Shown piece after piece: positions 1 to 13,424 of a stretch of DNA of 64,000 bases (positions within the stretch are counted from its first letter, which is position 1; every line of letters begins with the position of its first letter). Source of the DNA: Mytilus californianus (Eukaryota > Mollusca > Bivalvia > Mytilida > Mytilidae); NCBI RefSeq assembly GCF_021869535.1, contig NW_026262593.1:56843318-56907317 (forward strand), written 5' to 3'. The position numbers and the translations under genes were made by a program. The notes beneath the pieces were generated by a model. The model ran no database searches. It saw nothing but the letters and a program-made list of their open reading frames with translations, and was not told the DNA's origin.

Positions 1-3000
1 ACTGTTGCTGTTTTTTTTTTGTCTTTGAAAAAACATGTTTATTATACTATGCCTTGCCTATTTTCATACATTGTAGTAAACATGTCAGTGAGTATGACGT
101 TATAAAGAGTCGTCTCCGGCCATTATTTGACAAGTTTGACAATATCAACCGGTATTGGTAAGTTTTACTCTTTAAAAATTACTGCATTACAAAAAGCAAT
201 TTTACAGGTGAATGAAGTAACTTCAATTATCCAAATTTGGAAAGTTAGATGATCATAACTCGCCCAATGTGTTTAGTATAATTTAAAGGACGACATTTAA
301 TCGTTCACAGATGGGCAGGCTTTTGAAATGGCCGATGGTCCCTTGTTTTTGTGTCAAACTCGCAAATCTAACTGCATAAATTGAGCAATTTAGCAAGCTG
401 ATAAAGTGAGCAAGAAAGAAATGTTTCTCCTTTTGAGTCACGAATTGAAGAAAACAGGAAAGAATTTTACTCTTTTTTTCGAAGATTGATTTGTACAAGT
501 TGTTTTGTTTGTGTTTTTATGGTATGAAACGCAAGGAGAACAGAAACCAGGGGACTCAAAAGGTCAAACAAAGTTGCATTTGAGAAGCACTGATCTTGAA
601 AACATGTCCACAACGTCAAAGGAATACACAGGGGTATAGGAATTGGTCCTAGTTTATCTGTGTAATGGTAGGACCCCCTACCTCCAAAAAAGGGATACGT
701 GACATTTCAAAAAGAATATGCACAATCACTTTCGGTGAAAATTGGTACGATAATTATCCCGGTTTTGAAAATGTACCTCTACATGTTAAAATATTTGTTT
801 ACAAATTATTTAGGAATTTGTAGACATTTTCCTGTGATATTTAAATGTTTGGCCTTTCATGTTTGTAATACAACTTTACATGCTTACAGATATATTAGAT
901 TTATTTGAAATGTGTTAACTGAAATATTTGCCATTAGACATCAAAGTAGATGCGTCAAATAAATAAAAAAAAACAGAATCTTTTATTCCAATTAGAGGGC
1001 ATATGAAGAGTCAAATTATATGAGGATCATGTATATATATAAAAATACAAATGTTCAATATATGATAATCATTTATTTTATAATTCGAGTCCAGAGACAA
1101 TCAATGTTACCTACAGTTGCTTACATCACCTTATTTACTAATTTATTATTTTTCGTTTCCAAATACTACATGTGTATTAAATTATGAAATTGGGAAACAT
1201 TTTTTTAGATAAAATTACCACAAAAGTTGATGTATAAGTTATACATGTTATGATATGCTTTTCAAAATTGATTCCGATGTTTAATATTTTGTGATAAATT
1301 AGAGCAAACTTTACCTTGAAGACTTAGTTTTGTCTCGCCTGCAGAACAAGGCATAGGAATTACAATCTAGGGACAACAAAAACTATTTGCATCATACTGT
1401 ATATTTCCGTGGGTAGAAGACCTTGATGCATCATGATTTGTAAATAATTACTTTATGTAACGAAGTTATCTCTTGTTATATGTCCTTTGTCTTTGACCTC
1501 ATTTTCATGGTTCAGAGAATGCTTGAAAAGTTTTTAGAATTGTTGTTTTGTTTTGTGAATTTTTCACTCATTATGAGTTATAGGTAACTATATTTGGTAT
1601 GTTGGTTCATTGCAAGGTCTACGTGCCCGTAAGAAGGGTTCTCCTAACCTCGACCTCGGGGAAAAGAAGGGGGGTGTGAAGTGGAAAACAAATTTCAAAT
1701 AACAAGCCTAACGTTGTACCCTCAAGTCCTATAATTACCGTATTTGTCCTGAAAGCCCGTAGATTTGATTGTTGTGCCGTCAAAAGATCGATCTAACGGC
1801 ATATTTGCGGGGAGAATTGATTTCACATGTTTTCTTGCATAATGGAATGAGGAAAACAGTTGACAATATATTTTCTTCGTACATATAAGCATATTTCCCC
1901 CTGAATGGGTGACTGTGAAATATGTTTCCATGAACATCTGAAGACGTTTTTTACGCTATTTTAAAGCGGAACCGTACGTCGACGTTCGACAATCCGGGAA
2001 CCAAAACGTTCAAGTTAAAAGTCATAAATATCTCATACCAAGCAATAATTTTTTTTGTATATTCCCAAGGCATACTGGATATTTTACGCAGGGAACCTAT
2101 CTAGAAGTTATATAATATACTAGTAATCTGATATTGATATAAATCACAAAAAGTAAAGAGATAGATCGGTCATTCATTCTTTAATATAAAAGTTAATTCT
2201 GCAATCAATCAACTATTATACAAATACATGATATATATATAGGTGCATATTTGTACATATACTGTTTCCTGTTATCCTGATTTAATGTTCAGGTAACAAT
2301 AATCTTTGTTTACGCAGCAGTTCATTTGGGCGTCCTTTTCGCGGTCCGCATTTCTGTCTTCGTCGTTCAATTTGGGTGATCACGATATGGATATATCATT
2401 ATTTTTATAGATATTAAAAGATTTGGTATGAGTGCCAATGAGACAACTCACCATCCAAGTCACAATTTGTTAAAGTAAACCATTATAGGTCAAAGTACGG
2501 TCTTCAACACAGAGCCTTGGCTCACACCGAACAGCAAGCTATAAAGGGTTACGATTATATTCCATACTCTGACGTACATCAATTGTGATATCATAATACT
2601 TCCCTTTTAAACTCATGTTAGTTAACTTATTTCTGACGATTAACTTGCAAGTTTCTTGTCTGTTAAAATTTGTTGACTGAACACCGATTTACTTCAGAAA
2701 TTGATGAGGAAAATGCAAGGAAATTCCAACCCTGTTTGCAGAATGTGAATTTGGGTAGTTCTTATTAGAAAAAAAATATCAGATTAATTTGAAATAACTT
2801 AAAACATGAAGAACAAATTACTTTGTATTTTGGTTTGTAAACAGTAAGTATCTTTCAAATGATTCCATATTCATGATATTATTTTTTTATATTGTTCTAA
2901 AGTTTTGCAGATGTTTTTTGGACTGAAAACCTATATTAAAAAAAATTACCTCCGTTGTGTCCTATGCTCAATTCAGAACCATTAAAGGTCGAATCAACTG

Positions 3001-3560
3001 ACTCTTTGTCAGGCAAATTGTGTTCGTCTTGAATCTCCTGTGAATACGACAAACACCATGTCTAATAATGCTCGTGTTCAAAGATTAATATTTAAGAAAA
3101 TAAGGAGTACTATTAAAACTTATAGGTAAATGTATATGTAACTGCAATAAAGAAGTTCATGTTTTAAATAATGTTCCCATTCTGTGAGTATCTTCTTATT
3201 TGGGGTTTCTGCAGCGAACAAGCGAAAACGATCGTCTATTTCTTTTTATTTATGACAATTCAAATAATTTATTTACAAGTGTTATAGTGAAAACATGTTT
3301 TTATATAATTTAGTTTATAATACTACATGAAAACAAGTTTAATTGTCAGACCTATTCCCTCTACAACTGTTTACATTTGGTAGTCTTACTTCCGAAAGTT
3401 AAACCGCTTTAAATAAAATGATACTGGACGCGTTTAACTCATTGTTGAAGGCCGAATGGTGTCTAATAGCTGCTTACATTCACGTCCTTTTGTCTCAGGT
3501 TTAAAGCTGTTCCATTGACATTTATAGCACATCTACATTTTGAGTACTTACTGCCGTATG
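1..3560. other. Intergenic, no gene seen
   Basis: AT-rich DNA without a supported frame. Translated frames are short and rich in Phe, Ile and Tyr. Apart from the repeat at 2.42-2.58 kb I see nothing. Confidence 0.6.
2420..2580 (-). repeat. Interspersed repeat fragment
   Basis: TTTGGTATGAGTGCCAATGA and GACAACTCACCATCCAAGTC, then AAAGTACGGTCTTCAACACA and TATAAAGGGTTACGATTA, recognisable as a common mussel repeat. Confidence 0.6.
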
Positions 3561-3568
3561 ATTTAATG

Positions 3569-3681
3569 TACTGTAGATTCAGAAATTAATGCTTGCATTT
3601 ATTATTGCGATTTGTGAAGAAAGGAAAAAAAATGCAAGATATATTATAGCGATTTCAGGAAAAAAGTCTGTATTTACAGTA
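3569..3681. mobile_element. MITE-like inverted-repeat element beside the 3.7-kb exon
   Basis: Left end TACTGTAGATTCAGAAA, right end inverse TACTGTAAATACAGACT, imperfect, with internal repeated words (TTGCGATTT / TAGCGATTTC, AATGC). It begins five bases past the donor of the 3692-3900 exon. Confidence 0.5.
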
Positions 3682-3691
3682 TCAAACATAC

Positions 3692-3900
3692 AGAATGTAA
3701 ACTATTATTTTCTGAGTGATCACTGGACTCATTTTCTATCTGCCCAATTAACTGATTGTTTTGTCCTTCTGTAAATTCTTGCACGTGTATTATGTTGTCA
3801 GATAAATTTGCTGCTGATCTTGCATCTGGAACTGATTCAAGACCGTTCGTGTTTAAAAGATTGTTTGGACTTTCAGAATTTGGATATACAGCTGTCATTT
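3692..3900 (-). CDS. Candidate exon of an unidentified gene
   Basis: Sixty-nine codons open on the minus strand, bounded by a strong acceptor (TTTGTGTCCTTTCAG) and a strong donor (TCT|GTATGT). Begins MTAVYPNSESPNNLLNTNGL and ends SSDHSENNSLHS. Composition (Ser, Asn, Glu, Asp rich, few hydrophobics) is that of a disordered protein segment, unlike the surrounding translated noise. I do not recognise the family. No neighbouring exon was found within the window. An inverted-repeat element lies just after its donor. Confidence 0.45.
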
Positions 3901-4489
3901 CTGAAAGGACACAAACTATGTGGTTATTAAAAATTTGTTTTTATATTTGTTAAAATAAAGTCCAAAAGGGAAAATGTCGAAATGATAACATCCAAATTAT
4001 AAAATAAAATACAAAAAATGTCAAAAGGAAAGCTAACAACTTCAATAAAGAAGTATAGATTTGTGTCAAACAAATTGGATATTTTGGGATTATTTAAACA
4101 ATTTAATTCGGTAAGTAATATTACTTTTCAACACACAGTCCGTATTTACTTTGTTAATAAGGAGAGTAAGAGGAACTTGATAATGTAAATATCAAATCTG
4201 GATTCAAGATACCAAGATCTTGGTGATAAGATAAATATTCCGTATCAACTTCACAAATCAACTACGATGGTCTTGAAGTATATATGCGAGGTACTAACGT
4301 TGTTTATCATTTTAATAAGGTGTAATACTATTCTTTTATTTGTCTTTGTAAATTATTACTTTACTGTTTAGTCTATTTTTGGTAATGTCATTGTGTTATT
4401 GTGCTATGGTAATTTTTTGTATTCTTGTCTTTCTTGATTTTTGATAATGTGCTTTGTGTATATGCCTTTTTTTTCTTTGTTGAAATATT

Positions 4490-4800
4490 TGTTTGTTTTT
4501 ATACTGATTAAGATTATAACACAATGTTGACTGCTGTACCCCTATTTTTGACATTTTCACCTATCACGTCTGTTTGTTTTGTTCACACATCGTTGTCAAT
4601 TTAATATAATGGAATTTTATGCAACTGTCACACAAGTGAGAGGTTTAGATAGCTATAAAACCAGGTTTAATCAACAAGTTTCTACATACGAAAATGCCTG
4701 TACCAAGTCAGGAACATGACAGTTGTTTTCCATTCGTTTGATGTGTTTGAGCTTTTGATTTTGCCATTTGCTTAGGGACCTTCCGTTTAGGATTTTTTTT
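4490..4800 (-). repeat. Interspersed repeat, inverted partner of the 58.4-kb copy
   Basis: Contains CACAATGTTGACTGCTGTAC, TATAAAACCAGGTTTAATC, CAGGAACATGACAGTTGTTT and ATTCGTTTGATGTGTTTGAG, the reverse complement of blocks at 58.4-58.7 kb. Shorter related pieces are at 6.60-6.73 kb and 59.69-59.77 kb. Confidence 0.75.
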
Positions 4801-7234
4801 TTCGGTATTTATGTTATTTTACTTTTTTCAAGCAAACACACATGAGAAAACGACCAATATCATTCACATAAACTGCGAAAATACTAAAGAAGGTTATAAC
4901 TACGTAGGTATCTCCTAGTATGCTTGCATCCACCGGCAATCCAAATTCTAATTCAGTCTAAATGTCAAGGCTAAAACACGACATTAGTAAACATGCTATA
5001 TAAGCCACTTTATAGCATGATAACTCTCCTAATAAGTAACAATAAGTAACTTTACATTTTTTTGTTGCATCTCTGTTATGAGATCATGCAATACTAGCTG
5101 AGGTATTAAATGGAAAATGCAATAATCCAGTACGTAAAGATAGTCTTTATGTTTTCCCTTCATTGTAATTCATTCTTAAAACAAAAACTTATCTTGTCTC
5201 ATAGAGGGCTTACTTTTATTATAAGTTAAACAAATCTGGGAGGAAGGTTTCCAAAAAAAAAAATTCCTAAAAAATCTAATCAATTTCTAATTAAAATGAA
5301 CACAGTTTGCTTAATTTCTTTACTTTCTTTTTCTTAGATAGACATACTCGAAAATGTTGAATCTATTTTAACTTTTTCCGACAAACTGGACATACTAATT
5401 TAATCTAAACTATGTTGTTGTTTATATGGCCTTTGAATTCAATTACGATTCTATTTAACTCTTTGGTTACATTTTCCTACACGTTTTCAATTTAATTCTA
5501 TATGAAGTTATTTGAATGTTGGATTTAAAATTGTAATTTAAAATTAAAGGAGCAGTCCAACCTGTGATTACTGGGATTGGTTACATGATTAAATGTATTT
5601 CAAAAAGAATATTTTTTTTGACATAAACGGTTCTTTAAATTATATTGAATTTTTAAAACGGAAAATGCATACATGAATAGATTTGAAAGACGATAGAATA
5701 TAGGGTAAACCTAGTGTGTCATTTAAAACTTAATGTAAATAGTTGACATACTATGTAGGTACAAATTATAAATACAACAACTGCTTTATAATCAAATATA
5801 TGTGTGAGACATTTTACCTCATCCCTCCGACCTCCGATTTAAATGTAAATACATAAAAATTACTGTTTCAAAATCCTATTCGTTAACGTCGTTGTTTGAA
5901 CCCATACCTACAAGAAACGTGTTGTTATTATCACATACAATTTCTAACTTTTAATGGCATTATGACATTCCAATGTTTTGATTAAATTTGTTTTAATATA
6001 GAACTTTTCATATAATCCTGTTGGTGAACAAGTTAAAGATAAGCCCATTAACTTACAAAAGACACATCACTCGATGAAGTCCAATAAAAACATGCTACTA
6101 TAGATCAAATATCTTTTTCGATAAGGCTGTGGTTCATATTCAGTTCGAAAACTAATTTTAAAATGGTCATTTATGTAGTTAAATTCGGAAAAGGACCTAT
6201 TTGGCCCCGATAATATGTTTGTCGTTACACAACTAGAAATTTTTCAAGTTGATGAAAAGAATTGTTAAAAAGTGAAATATATTTTTTTCTCGAGTATTTC
6301 TTACAAAGGGTTGTAATGTACACTAACAATAGGCAAGCAATTGAAAATTTGGTGACAGTTAACAAAATCGGCTGGATTTGAACGTGTGCAACATATTTAT
6401 ACGTTGGAAACATAGACTGCAGGGTTCGACACACTAAATATTCAAGTCAGATATGCAATTTGTGATTACAAACATAATATAACGAACTGTAATGTCGACA
6501 CATGCGCTGTATGTCTGTTTTCAGTGAATATCGTGAACAATCTCTAAATGTGCTTTCTATAACGTCGTAAAAAAATGCTGATTCCAAAGTTTCTCACACA
6601 CAGACTTATTGCTTATCTAGTCAGTGGTTGGCTATTATTTTTGATTTCTCCATTTGATAAGGGCCTTTCCGATTTGAATTTTCCTTGGAGTTCGGTATTT
6701 TTGTTATTTTACTTTTTTCGAACACACTTAAAACATAAAATTTGTTAATTATGGCATGCTTTGACGTCAGTATGATATCAAATTGACATTTAAACTAACC
6801 AAGATTCTAATTGTTTGTCAAATTAGCACATCTTTTAAGCTTAGCAAGCATGTACCATTCTTACAAATTTAAGGGTTCTTTTCATGTTTTAAAATTTGAA
6901 ATCTAGTGTCCAACTTGGCACACGTTATCAAAAATAGGCGACCAGACACAAATAAAAATGAAAAAGATCTCTGGTTGATCTAACTGACGTTAAAGTTATT
7001 TTTCGGAAGATATTATGACACCAAAAAAACTAAACAAATACAAACCTCTACAAGAGCATAAAAGAACAACAACAAAAATACTCTTCAAATATGTCGATTA
7101 TACCTTATATAACTTATTTTCACCATATAGCTCATTATTATAAGTGTTATTATAACTATCATTTTTTCAATTACTATTGTTATAATTATAGTTCATTATC
7201 ATTTTTATTATTATTATAATCTCAAACAAAAAAA

Positions 7235-7690
7235 CACTTATACGGCTTTGAACGTTCCTGATTAAGGTAAATTTAGAAAAGCGCTTCGGACGCATTCAAT
7301 TATTAACGTGTTGTTTTAATTTTTTACAGCACTGGGTCGATACTTCTGCTTGTGGACTATCAGTCCCCGAGGGTATCATTAGCTCAGTAGTCAGTAGTCA
7401 GTACTTCGGTACTGACATGATTTATAAGAAACTTTTCTGAAATTGTCCATTTATAAATTTTGAAATTATAAAGAAAATAAGGTTTCAACTCCCTCAGGCA
7501 AAGTTCACCATAGATGGATTTTGCTATTTTTTAGGTATTTTTTTTTGTCACATAGCTGTTCAACTGTTTCGGTTCTTTTACATTCTCGGCTTTTAAATAT
7601 TTGGCTTTGAGCGTTCCTGATGAAGGTAAATCCAGAAAAAGTGCGTTGGACGCCTGAAATTATTTAATGTTTTGTTTTCATTTTTTATAA
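7235..7690 (+). repeat. Two tandemly placed copies of a short repeat
   Basis: TTGAACGTTCCTGATTAAGG at 7.25 kb and TTGAGCGTTCCTGATGAAGG at 7.61 kb, each followed by a GTAAAT-CCAGAAA-AGCGC-type block and TTTTGTTTT. Related to the 15.32-15.5 kb piece (AGACGCGCGTTTCGTCTAC). Confidence 0.65.
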
Positions 7691-8894
7691 AACCATTTGA
7701 ACGTACTACATGCACTTTGAAAACAAAGTAAAAATTCGTGCGAATTCATCAAGAGTTATAAATTTTGAACACTGAGGGTTCTTAAATCTGAGTGTCATTA
7801 ACTCTATTTCCGATTTGTAAATTATTTTTTAATGCAAACCAACTTTTAAAAGAACTATACACGATAAGTAGTGTCCTGTACACACCAAACTGATGCACTA
7901 AGTTACATGTGTGTTATTAAGTAATTGTGTAATTATTAACAACTGTAAAACGGTAAATCTTTTACTCACTTTTAGTGAACTCCGTATGTCAATCTAACCA
8001 TTATAACCATGTATATGTTACTAGTATTAGAGCATGTTAAAACATATGTTCAAGATGGTTTAAATTTATCCTGTATAATATTGAAAAAATCTACAAACAA
8101 ATCAATGATGTGTCGACTATTTTCAACATAAATATTTAAAGTTCTTATAAAGAGTACACATTTAACTATCAAAGATAAATGTATATGCTACCAATTTTCC
8201 CGTATTTTAAACGAAGTTAATGTATTTCTGTGTATCATTATTATTATTTCTATCTTTATTTTAAGTTTGTTTTATCAAAGTAACATCCACGTCATTTTGT
8301 CTCAGGTGGACGGATGTCTAATTGGCAATCTATAACATATATCTCCTTACATTTACTTAAGGATTTCAGTTGAAAATGTTCATATATTGACTGACTTCAT
8401 CATTATCGATCTATTCTATGTCAAAAGTCAAATTGCTTGGAACATATTCATTTTCTTTTCAAATTAAGATTAAAAATGCCAAATTCATAGATCAAGGTAA
8501 AAAACAAGTTTAGATATTCTATCTACTAGATAACCTATATTTTTCACTTACCGTTATATAAATCTAGGTTAGAATAAATATGACTTAAGTTATCAAAATT
8601 ATGTTGTTGGCACCTGGAGAGTTTTGAATAATTATTATTTTGTCAGTAGAATCAGTAGTATTCGAGTGTTTGTTTAATACTGAAACTTCAAGTGTTATGC
8701 GATTCACATCGACAACAACAATACTGTGCTATTACTTTTTTGATTTGCGTGAAAAGAAATGATTTTATGACATGGATCGATACACATTGTTCTTTTTTTT
8801 TTTTATTAAAAGTTGTACATAGTTCACAGATATAAGCGGTTATACCCAGTACACAACTTAAATTTTTTCAGTTCAAGGTATATGTTTTTTTACT

Positions 8895-9000
8895 TCCACG
8901 TTAAAAGCAAGAAATGTCAAGTTGAAACTGACAAAGGCAAATTTGAAGTGTCATGTTGGAAGTAAGAAATATCAAGTTGGAAGTAACAAATGGAAAATGG
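8895..9000. repeat. Degenerate tandem repeat
   Basis: Several imperfect units of an AAGTTGGAAGTAACAAATG type follow each other (GTCAAGTTGAAACTGACAAA, CATGTTGGAAGTAAGAAATA, TCAAGTTGGAAGTAACAAAT). Unit about 20-25 bp. Confidence 0.6.
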
Positions 9001-10744
9001 AACAAAATAATTTTATATCATGATAACTTATCGCATTTATGCAACCAATCAAAAATTTGTTCTGATTATTTACAATGATTGAACAATGCTTATATACAAA
9101 TTTGTCACTGTTTATCCAATATCACCTCTATCAGGGTATATTATGAACATTTAATAAGTAAACTTAAAATACTATTCGGGCATGCTTATTTATTTATTTT
9201 TAAAAAATACGGAAATATGAAAAGATTTTAGTTGCCATATCTTTGCATGCAATAATACCAAATGTTAGAGAAACAATGCATTTATGAATAGAATCAAGTG
9301 CAAATGCTTTTGCAGTAACGGGAAATATGTACACACGTTTGACTTCGTTGCCACAAATATTTAAATACTGTAATAAAAAAAAATCGATAATGTTAGGGTT
9401 CAAATATAAATGTTTAAGCAGCTACTTTATGTAAAAGGTGGTCTTTGATAGTTACAAAAATATCAACGGAGTAGTATTTGCATATAAATTCGCCTAGGTC
9501 CAAATGCTAACAAATAGAAAAAAAAAAACAACTTTGCAAACGTTCATGTGACGTTTTTCATAAAATATTATCACAATTTAATTATGCTTACATACATTTT
9601 CACATGTATAATGTAGTCATTTACGATTTCCAATTAATTTCTATTATTTGGCGTAACCATCTTATCTAAAAAAAACTTGACTTTATGAATTGAATCATGG
9701 GTTCATACGTTGCAATGTTACAATGTGCTTGTTTAAATTAACTTTAGAAAAGATTTGATCTAATAGCAACATTTTTTTAAATTATCATAATAGTTATAAT
9801 TTTAGTTTAAACGACCTGTCATAGATTTTTATCATACACATAATTAAAGGTATATACACAAATATTTAACATTGAAAGGTAAATCAGAAAATTTAAAAGT
9901 GTTCAACAAAGGGAAATAAAAAGTGACAGATGATTTAAAATATCTTCTGTTAAATTTTATTTGTCGAACGAATGGAGAGATTTATAAAAGGACATGTAAA
10001 CGCCGTTTTTAACCTTTCTTACAATTATTTGAAGTATCAAGACAGCTTTTTTGGAGTGTCAGAAGAATAACTGTGAACCACAAATTTATTCAAGATAAGC
10101 AACAGACTACTCGGACATTGATTTTGTAACGAGACAACAAACAAATGAGAGAATCATAATGTAATCAACAGTATTCAAAAATATACCAATAGCGATTAAC
10201 TTTAAAAGAATATCAAAGAAATCACAGATTCATTAATATGGTTTAGGATGTCCTTTCTAATCTAAAAAAAAATGTCTTTTGAATTTTGGGTCATTCGGGT
10301 TGCTATCTCATCGACCTTAAATACCTCACATTTTCCTTTACTCATTAATAAAAAGAAACAGTTCTTTTGAAGACTTTTTTTTTGCTTTCTGGATGCTGAT
10401 CTGCATTTAACTCATTCGAACCAAACATAACAGATACTTTAATGAAACTATACTGCAAGCCGAACCGAAAAGTACATGAAGTTTCAAAGGTTGTTAGCAC
10501 TTCTGTAATGACATTACATATCATTGATATGGTCATATTAATAAATTAACCGTTTACACCTGTTAGAATTGTTCGAAATACTTAGGATTTTCTCATCTCA
10601 AATAGATAACCTTACCTGTATTTGGCAAAACCCTTAGGAATGTTGTGTCCTCAATGCTCTCGAACTTTGCCATATATGTCACCTTTTAACTTTTTGGATT
10701 CGAGTTTCACTGGTGAGTCTTTTGCAGACAAAATACGCGACTGG

Positions 10745-11100
10745 AGGACAGAATGTTAAGAGAGGCTATGTATACCAAAGGGACATTCAAACTCATAAGT
10801 CGAAAATAAACTGACAACGCTATGGCTAAAACAAAAAGACAAACAGACAAACAAAACAATATAGAAAACCAAAGACTGAGCAACATGAAACCTACAAAAA
10901 CTTGGGGTGTTCTCAGGTGCTCCAGAAGGGTTAACAGATCATGCTCCACATGTGGCAACCGTCGTATAGCTAAGGTAAGTACAGACCCGGTGATATTTGA
11001 AATTCGGTAGGTCATATTTGGGGGAAGTGAACGATATTGTAGTTACCACAATTGTATCATATCCGTCGTCATCTGTGAAACCGATATATCACCAGGAATA
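10745..11100 (-). mobile_element. Penelope-like element, 5'-truncated tail copy
   Basis: Shares the tail with the 11.6-kb element: ATACCAAAGGGACATTCAAA, the CTGACAACGC-ATGGCTAAA block, GACAAAC runs, CACATGTGGCA and the GTAGGTCACAT-like block, and continues to a TCTGTGAAAC block. Same orientation as the main copy and less than 500 bp from it. Confidence 0.7.
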
Positions 11101-11584
11101 CAAACCACTAATTCATCGCCCCATTGCTTCTAATGCTAAATTCTGCATTGTAAAGCATCAATGGCTACTTTGTTTTTAATTCAAATAAAGGGAAAGTTAT
11201 TTTATGTCAAAACTTTAACTTATCATGACAAAATTCAACCTACCTTTAATTCCCCTTTTAAAAAAGTTGTTGGATGATTACCAGTGAGACAAATATTTGC
11301 GAGAGATATCAAAAGTGTGTATGTTTCTTCACTGTATAGGTCACCGTACGGCCTTTAATGATATGCAAAACCTTTACATATAGTAGGCTATAGAATTCCC
11401 AGACATCGATACATTTATTTATTCAAACAAAAACCCAATGGCCTGGTTTACGTTTAAACAATAAAAGAAAAAGCATATGTGACAAACAGAAAACATTGCA
11501 TATTCAGAATGAGGCAGGGTTAAATATGTTTCCGAGTGCCCAACATTTCCATAATCAGTGTTAGTGGTGAAATACACATAAAGA

Positions 11585-13060
11585 GAGGGTAGGATACCAA
11601 AGGGACATTCAAACTCACAAAAAGAAAATACACTGACAACGCCATGGCAAAAAAGAAAAAGACAAACAAACAACAGTCAACAAAACACAACATAGAAAAC
11701 TAAAGACTGTTCTTAGGTGTTCCGGAAGGATAAACATATCCTGCTCTGAATGTGGCAACTGTCATGTTGCTCGTGTAAGTTCAAACCCGTTGATAAGTCT
11801 AATTCGGTAGCTCACATTTAGATAAAATGGGACGGGATTGTAGTACTTTACGACTATAGGAACATATCCGTTGTTATCTGTGAAACGGATATTTCATAAC
11901 GGTACATCAACTCGTGATGACGTCCTTAAAAATTACGGAGGGACGATTTCAACTTCATCACGTAGAACTCATGGCTCAAAGTTTCCTTGTGAGTATCAAT
12001 ACTCTATCAAGCCCTGGAATATTGTATCAACTGGGAGATATATTTTCCGTATGCAGGTGCTGCTTAAATGTTGCTGCATAGAAATGGGAAGTTCACAATT
12101 GGGAAGCTGAAATCATCCCTTTTGTCGTAAAGTTTTATTTCTAACCGACAATCATTGTCAACTAATAAATGTAAGTCAATATATGAGGCAGACCTACCTG
12201 CATCTGTTGTATCATTCATCCTAAGTTTGATTAGATAGATGCGGTCAACATTATCACCAAATTTAAATTATTTAGTGAGAGAACATCATCTATATAGCAG
12301 AAAGTGAAGTTAAAGGATACTGCTAAATTCTGTGCTTTCTTCATTAAAAGTTCATGTAGGATGTCAGCCTCATAAGAATAAAAGAACAAGTCGACAAGAA
12401 GAGAACCACGGTTGGTACCGATTATTATTTTCAAAACTACGTCCTCCAAACGTGACAAATATGTTGTCAATCAAGAAATCAAACATATTGATAATGTCAG
12501 TGTCAGAGAATTTTTTGTTTGAATCAGAGTGATTTTTTACAAAGAACGATTTATCCCTCCCAAGAACATTGTATCTACGTGGGCCATTCGTCTTTCTGAA
12601 ACATAGCAAGACCAACTCTTTGAATTTGTCATTTAGGTTTAAATGGGAAGCAAATAAAGTGAAGGAAGATCAATTTATTTTTTATCTTTGGTTGAGATTC
12701 CAACGTAGAACAGACATACGATCATCTAGGATTTCGTCCTTGGTAAGTGTCGTTGGGGTATATTTTGGGTCCCCCCAAAGTGAATTGTCAATACCTAATT
12801 CATGTATCAAGTGAATGCTATTTACATTCAAAAACGATGCTGTTTGAGGCTTTATACCATCTGAACAAACTTTAAAAGTCAGTCGGAAAGGACTTGACTT
12901 AACTGATTGACAAGAAGCATAAACACAACTTACAAAACGACACAAAATACTCATAGCTTGTTTAATATCAAGTGCAACTAATGAATAAATCATGTTTACC
13001 CAAACTGAATATAAATCAGTACACATCCGATTATCAAAGCGGGATTCAGTGTTACACCTT
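11585..13060 (-). mobile_element. Decayed Penelope-like retroelement with reverse transcriptase remains
   Basis: Read on the minus strand from high to low coordinates. A 5' protein part (12.68-13.03 kb) includes NVNSIHLIHELGIDNSLWGD and KYTPTTLTKDEIL. A reverse transcriptase part follows: KSFFVKNHSDSNKKFSDTD and IFVTFGGRSF at 12.43-12.6 kb, then after frameshifts GTNRGSLLVDLFFYSYEAD and FNFTFCYIDDVLSLNN at 12.25-12.45 kb. YIDD is the catalytic motif. More C-terminal RT remains are scattered at 11.87-12.23 kb. At least two frameshifts make it non-functional. The 3' tail (11.585-11.83 kb) is the part shared with the short copies elsewhere in the window. The GIY-YIG endonuclease is not seen. Assignment to the Penelope-like class is from family memory. 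Confidence 0.75.
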
Positions 13061-13139
13061 GAATAGCCTACAACGCGAAATGTTTATTCGGATGGTCAAT
13101 CAATTCAGAGATCTTTGATAATTACGTAAGCAATATTAG

Positions 13140-13420
13140 TATACCGCTGTTCAATAGTCATGAATTGATTAAGCGAAAACAAATCCGGGTTACAAATTTA
13201 AACCGAGGGAAACGCATCACCTATAAGAGGAAAACAACGGAACAACACAAACACTGAACTACAACAAAAACAAACGCCAACATACATAGAAACGGACTAT
13301 TTGATAACAACTGCCATATTCCTGACTTGGGAGAGGACATTATAAGAAAATATGATGGATTGAGCCTGGTTTTATGGCTAGCTAAACCTCCCGCTTATGT
13401 GGCACTTTAAAAAATACCGC
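13140..13420. repeat. Interspersed repeat family (copy near 13.3 kb)
   Basis: Shares ordered blocks with 34115-34345: AACAAATCCGGGTT, CCGAGGGAAAC, CATCA-CTATAAGAG, AAAACAAACGCCAACATACA, CTATTTGATA, ATTCCTGACTTGG. It also carries TGAGCCTGGTTTTATGGCTA, seen in the 58.4-kb repeat. Confidence 0.7.
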
Positions 13421-13424
13421 TTAA

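Larger units (their letters stand above)
3905..10740. other. Intergenic or intronic, repeats only
   Basis: No supported frame or splice pair. Holds the repeats at 4.5, 6.6, 7.2-7.7 and 8.9 kb. It could include introns of the gene that owns the 3.7-kb exon. Confidence 0.5.

Noticed and set aside
10822..11010. ORFs at 10.7-11.2 kb on both strands
   Set aside because: They lie wholly in the Penelope-like tail repeat and recur in the other non-coding tail copies.
12332..12532. Plus-strand ORFs across 12.3-12.8 kb
   Set aside because: They are antisense to the Penelope-like reverse transcriptase, whose motifs are on the minus strand.
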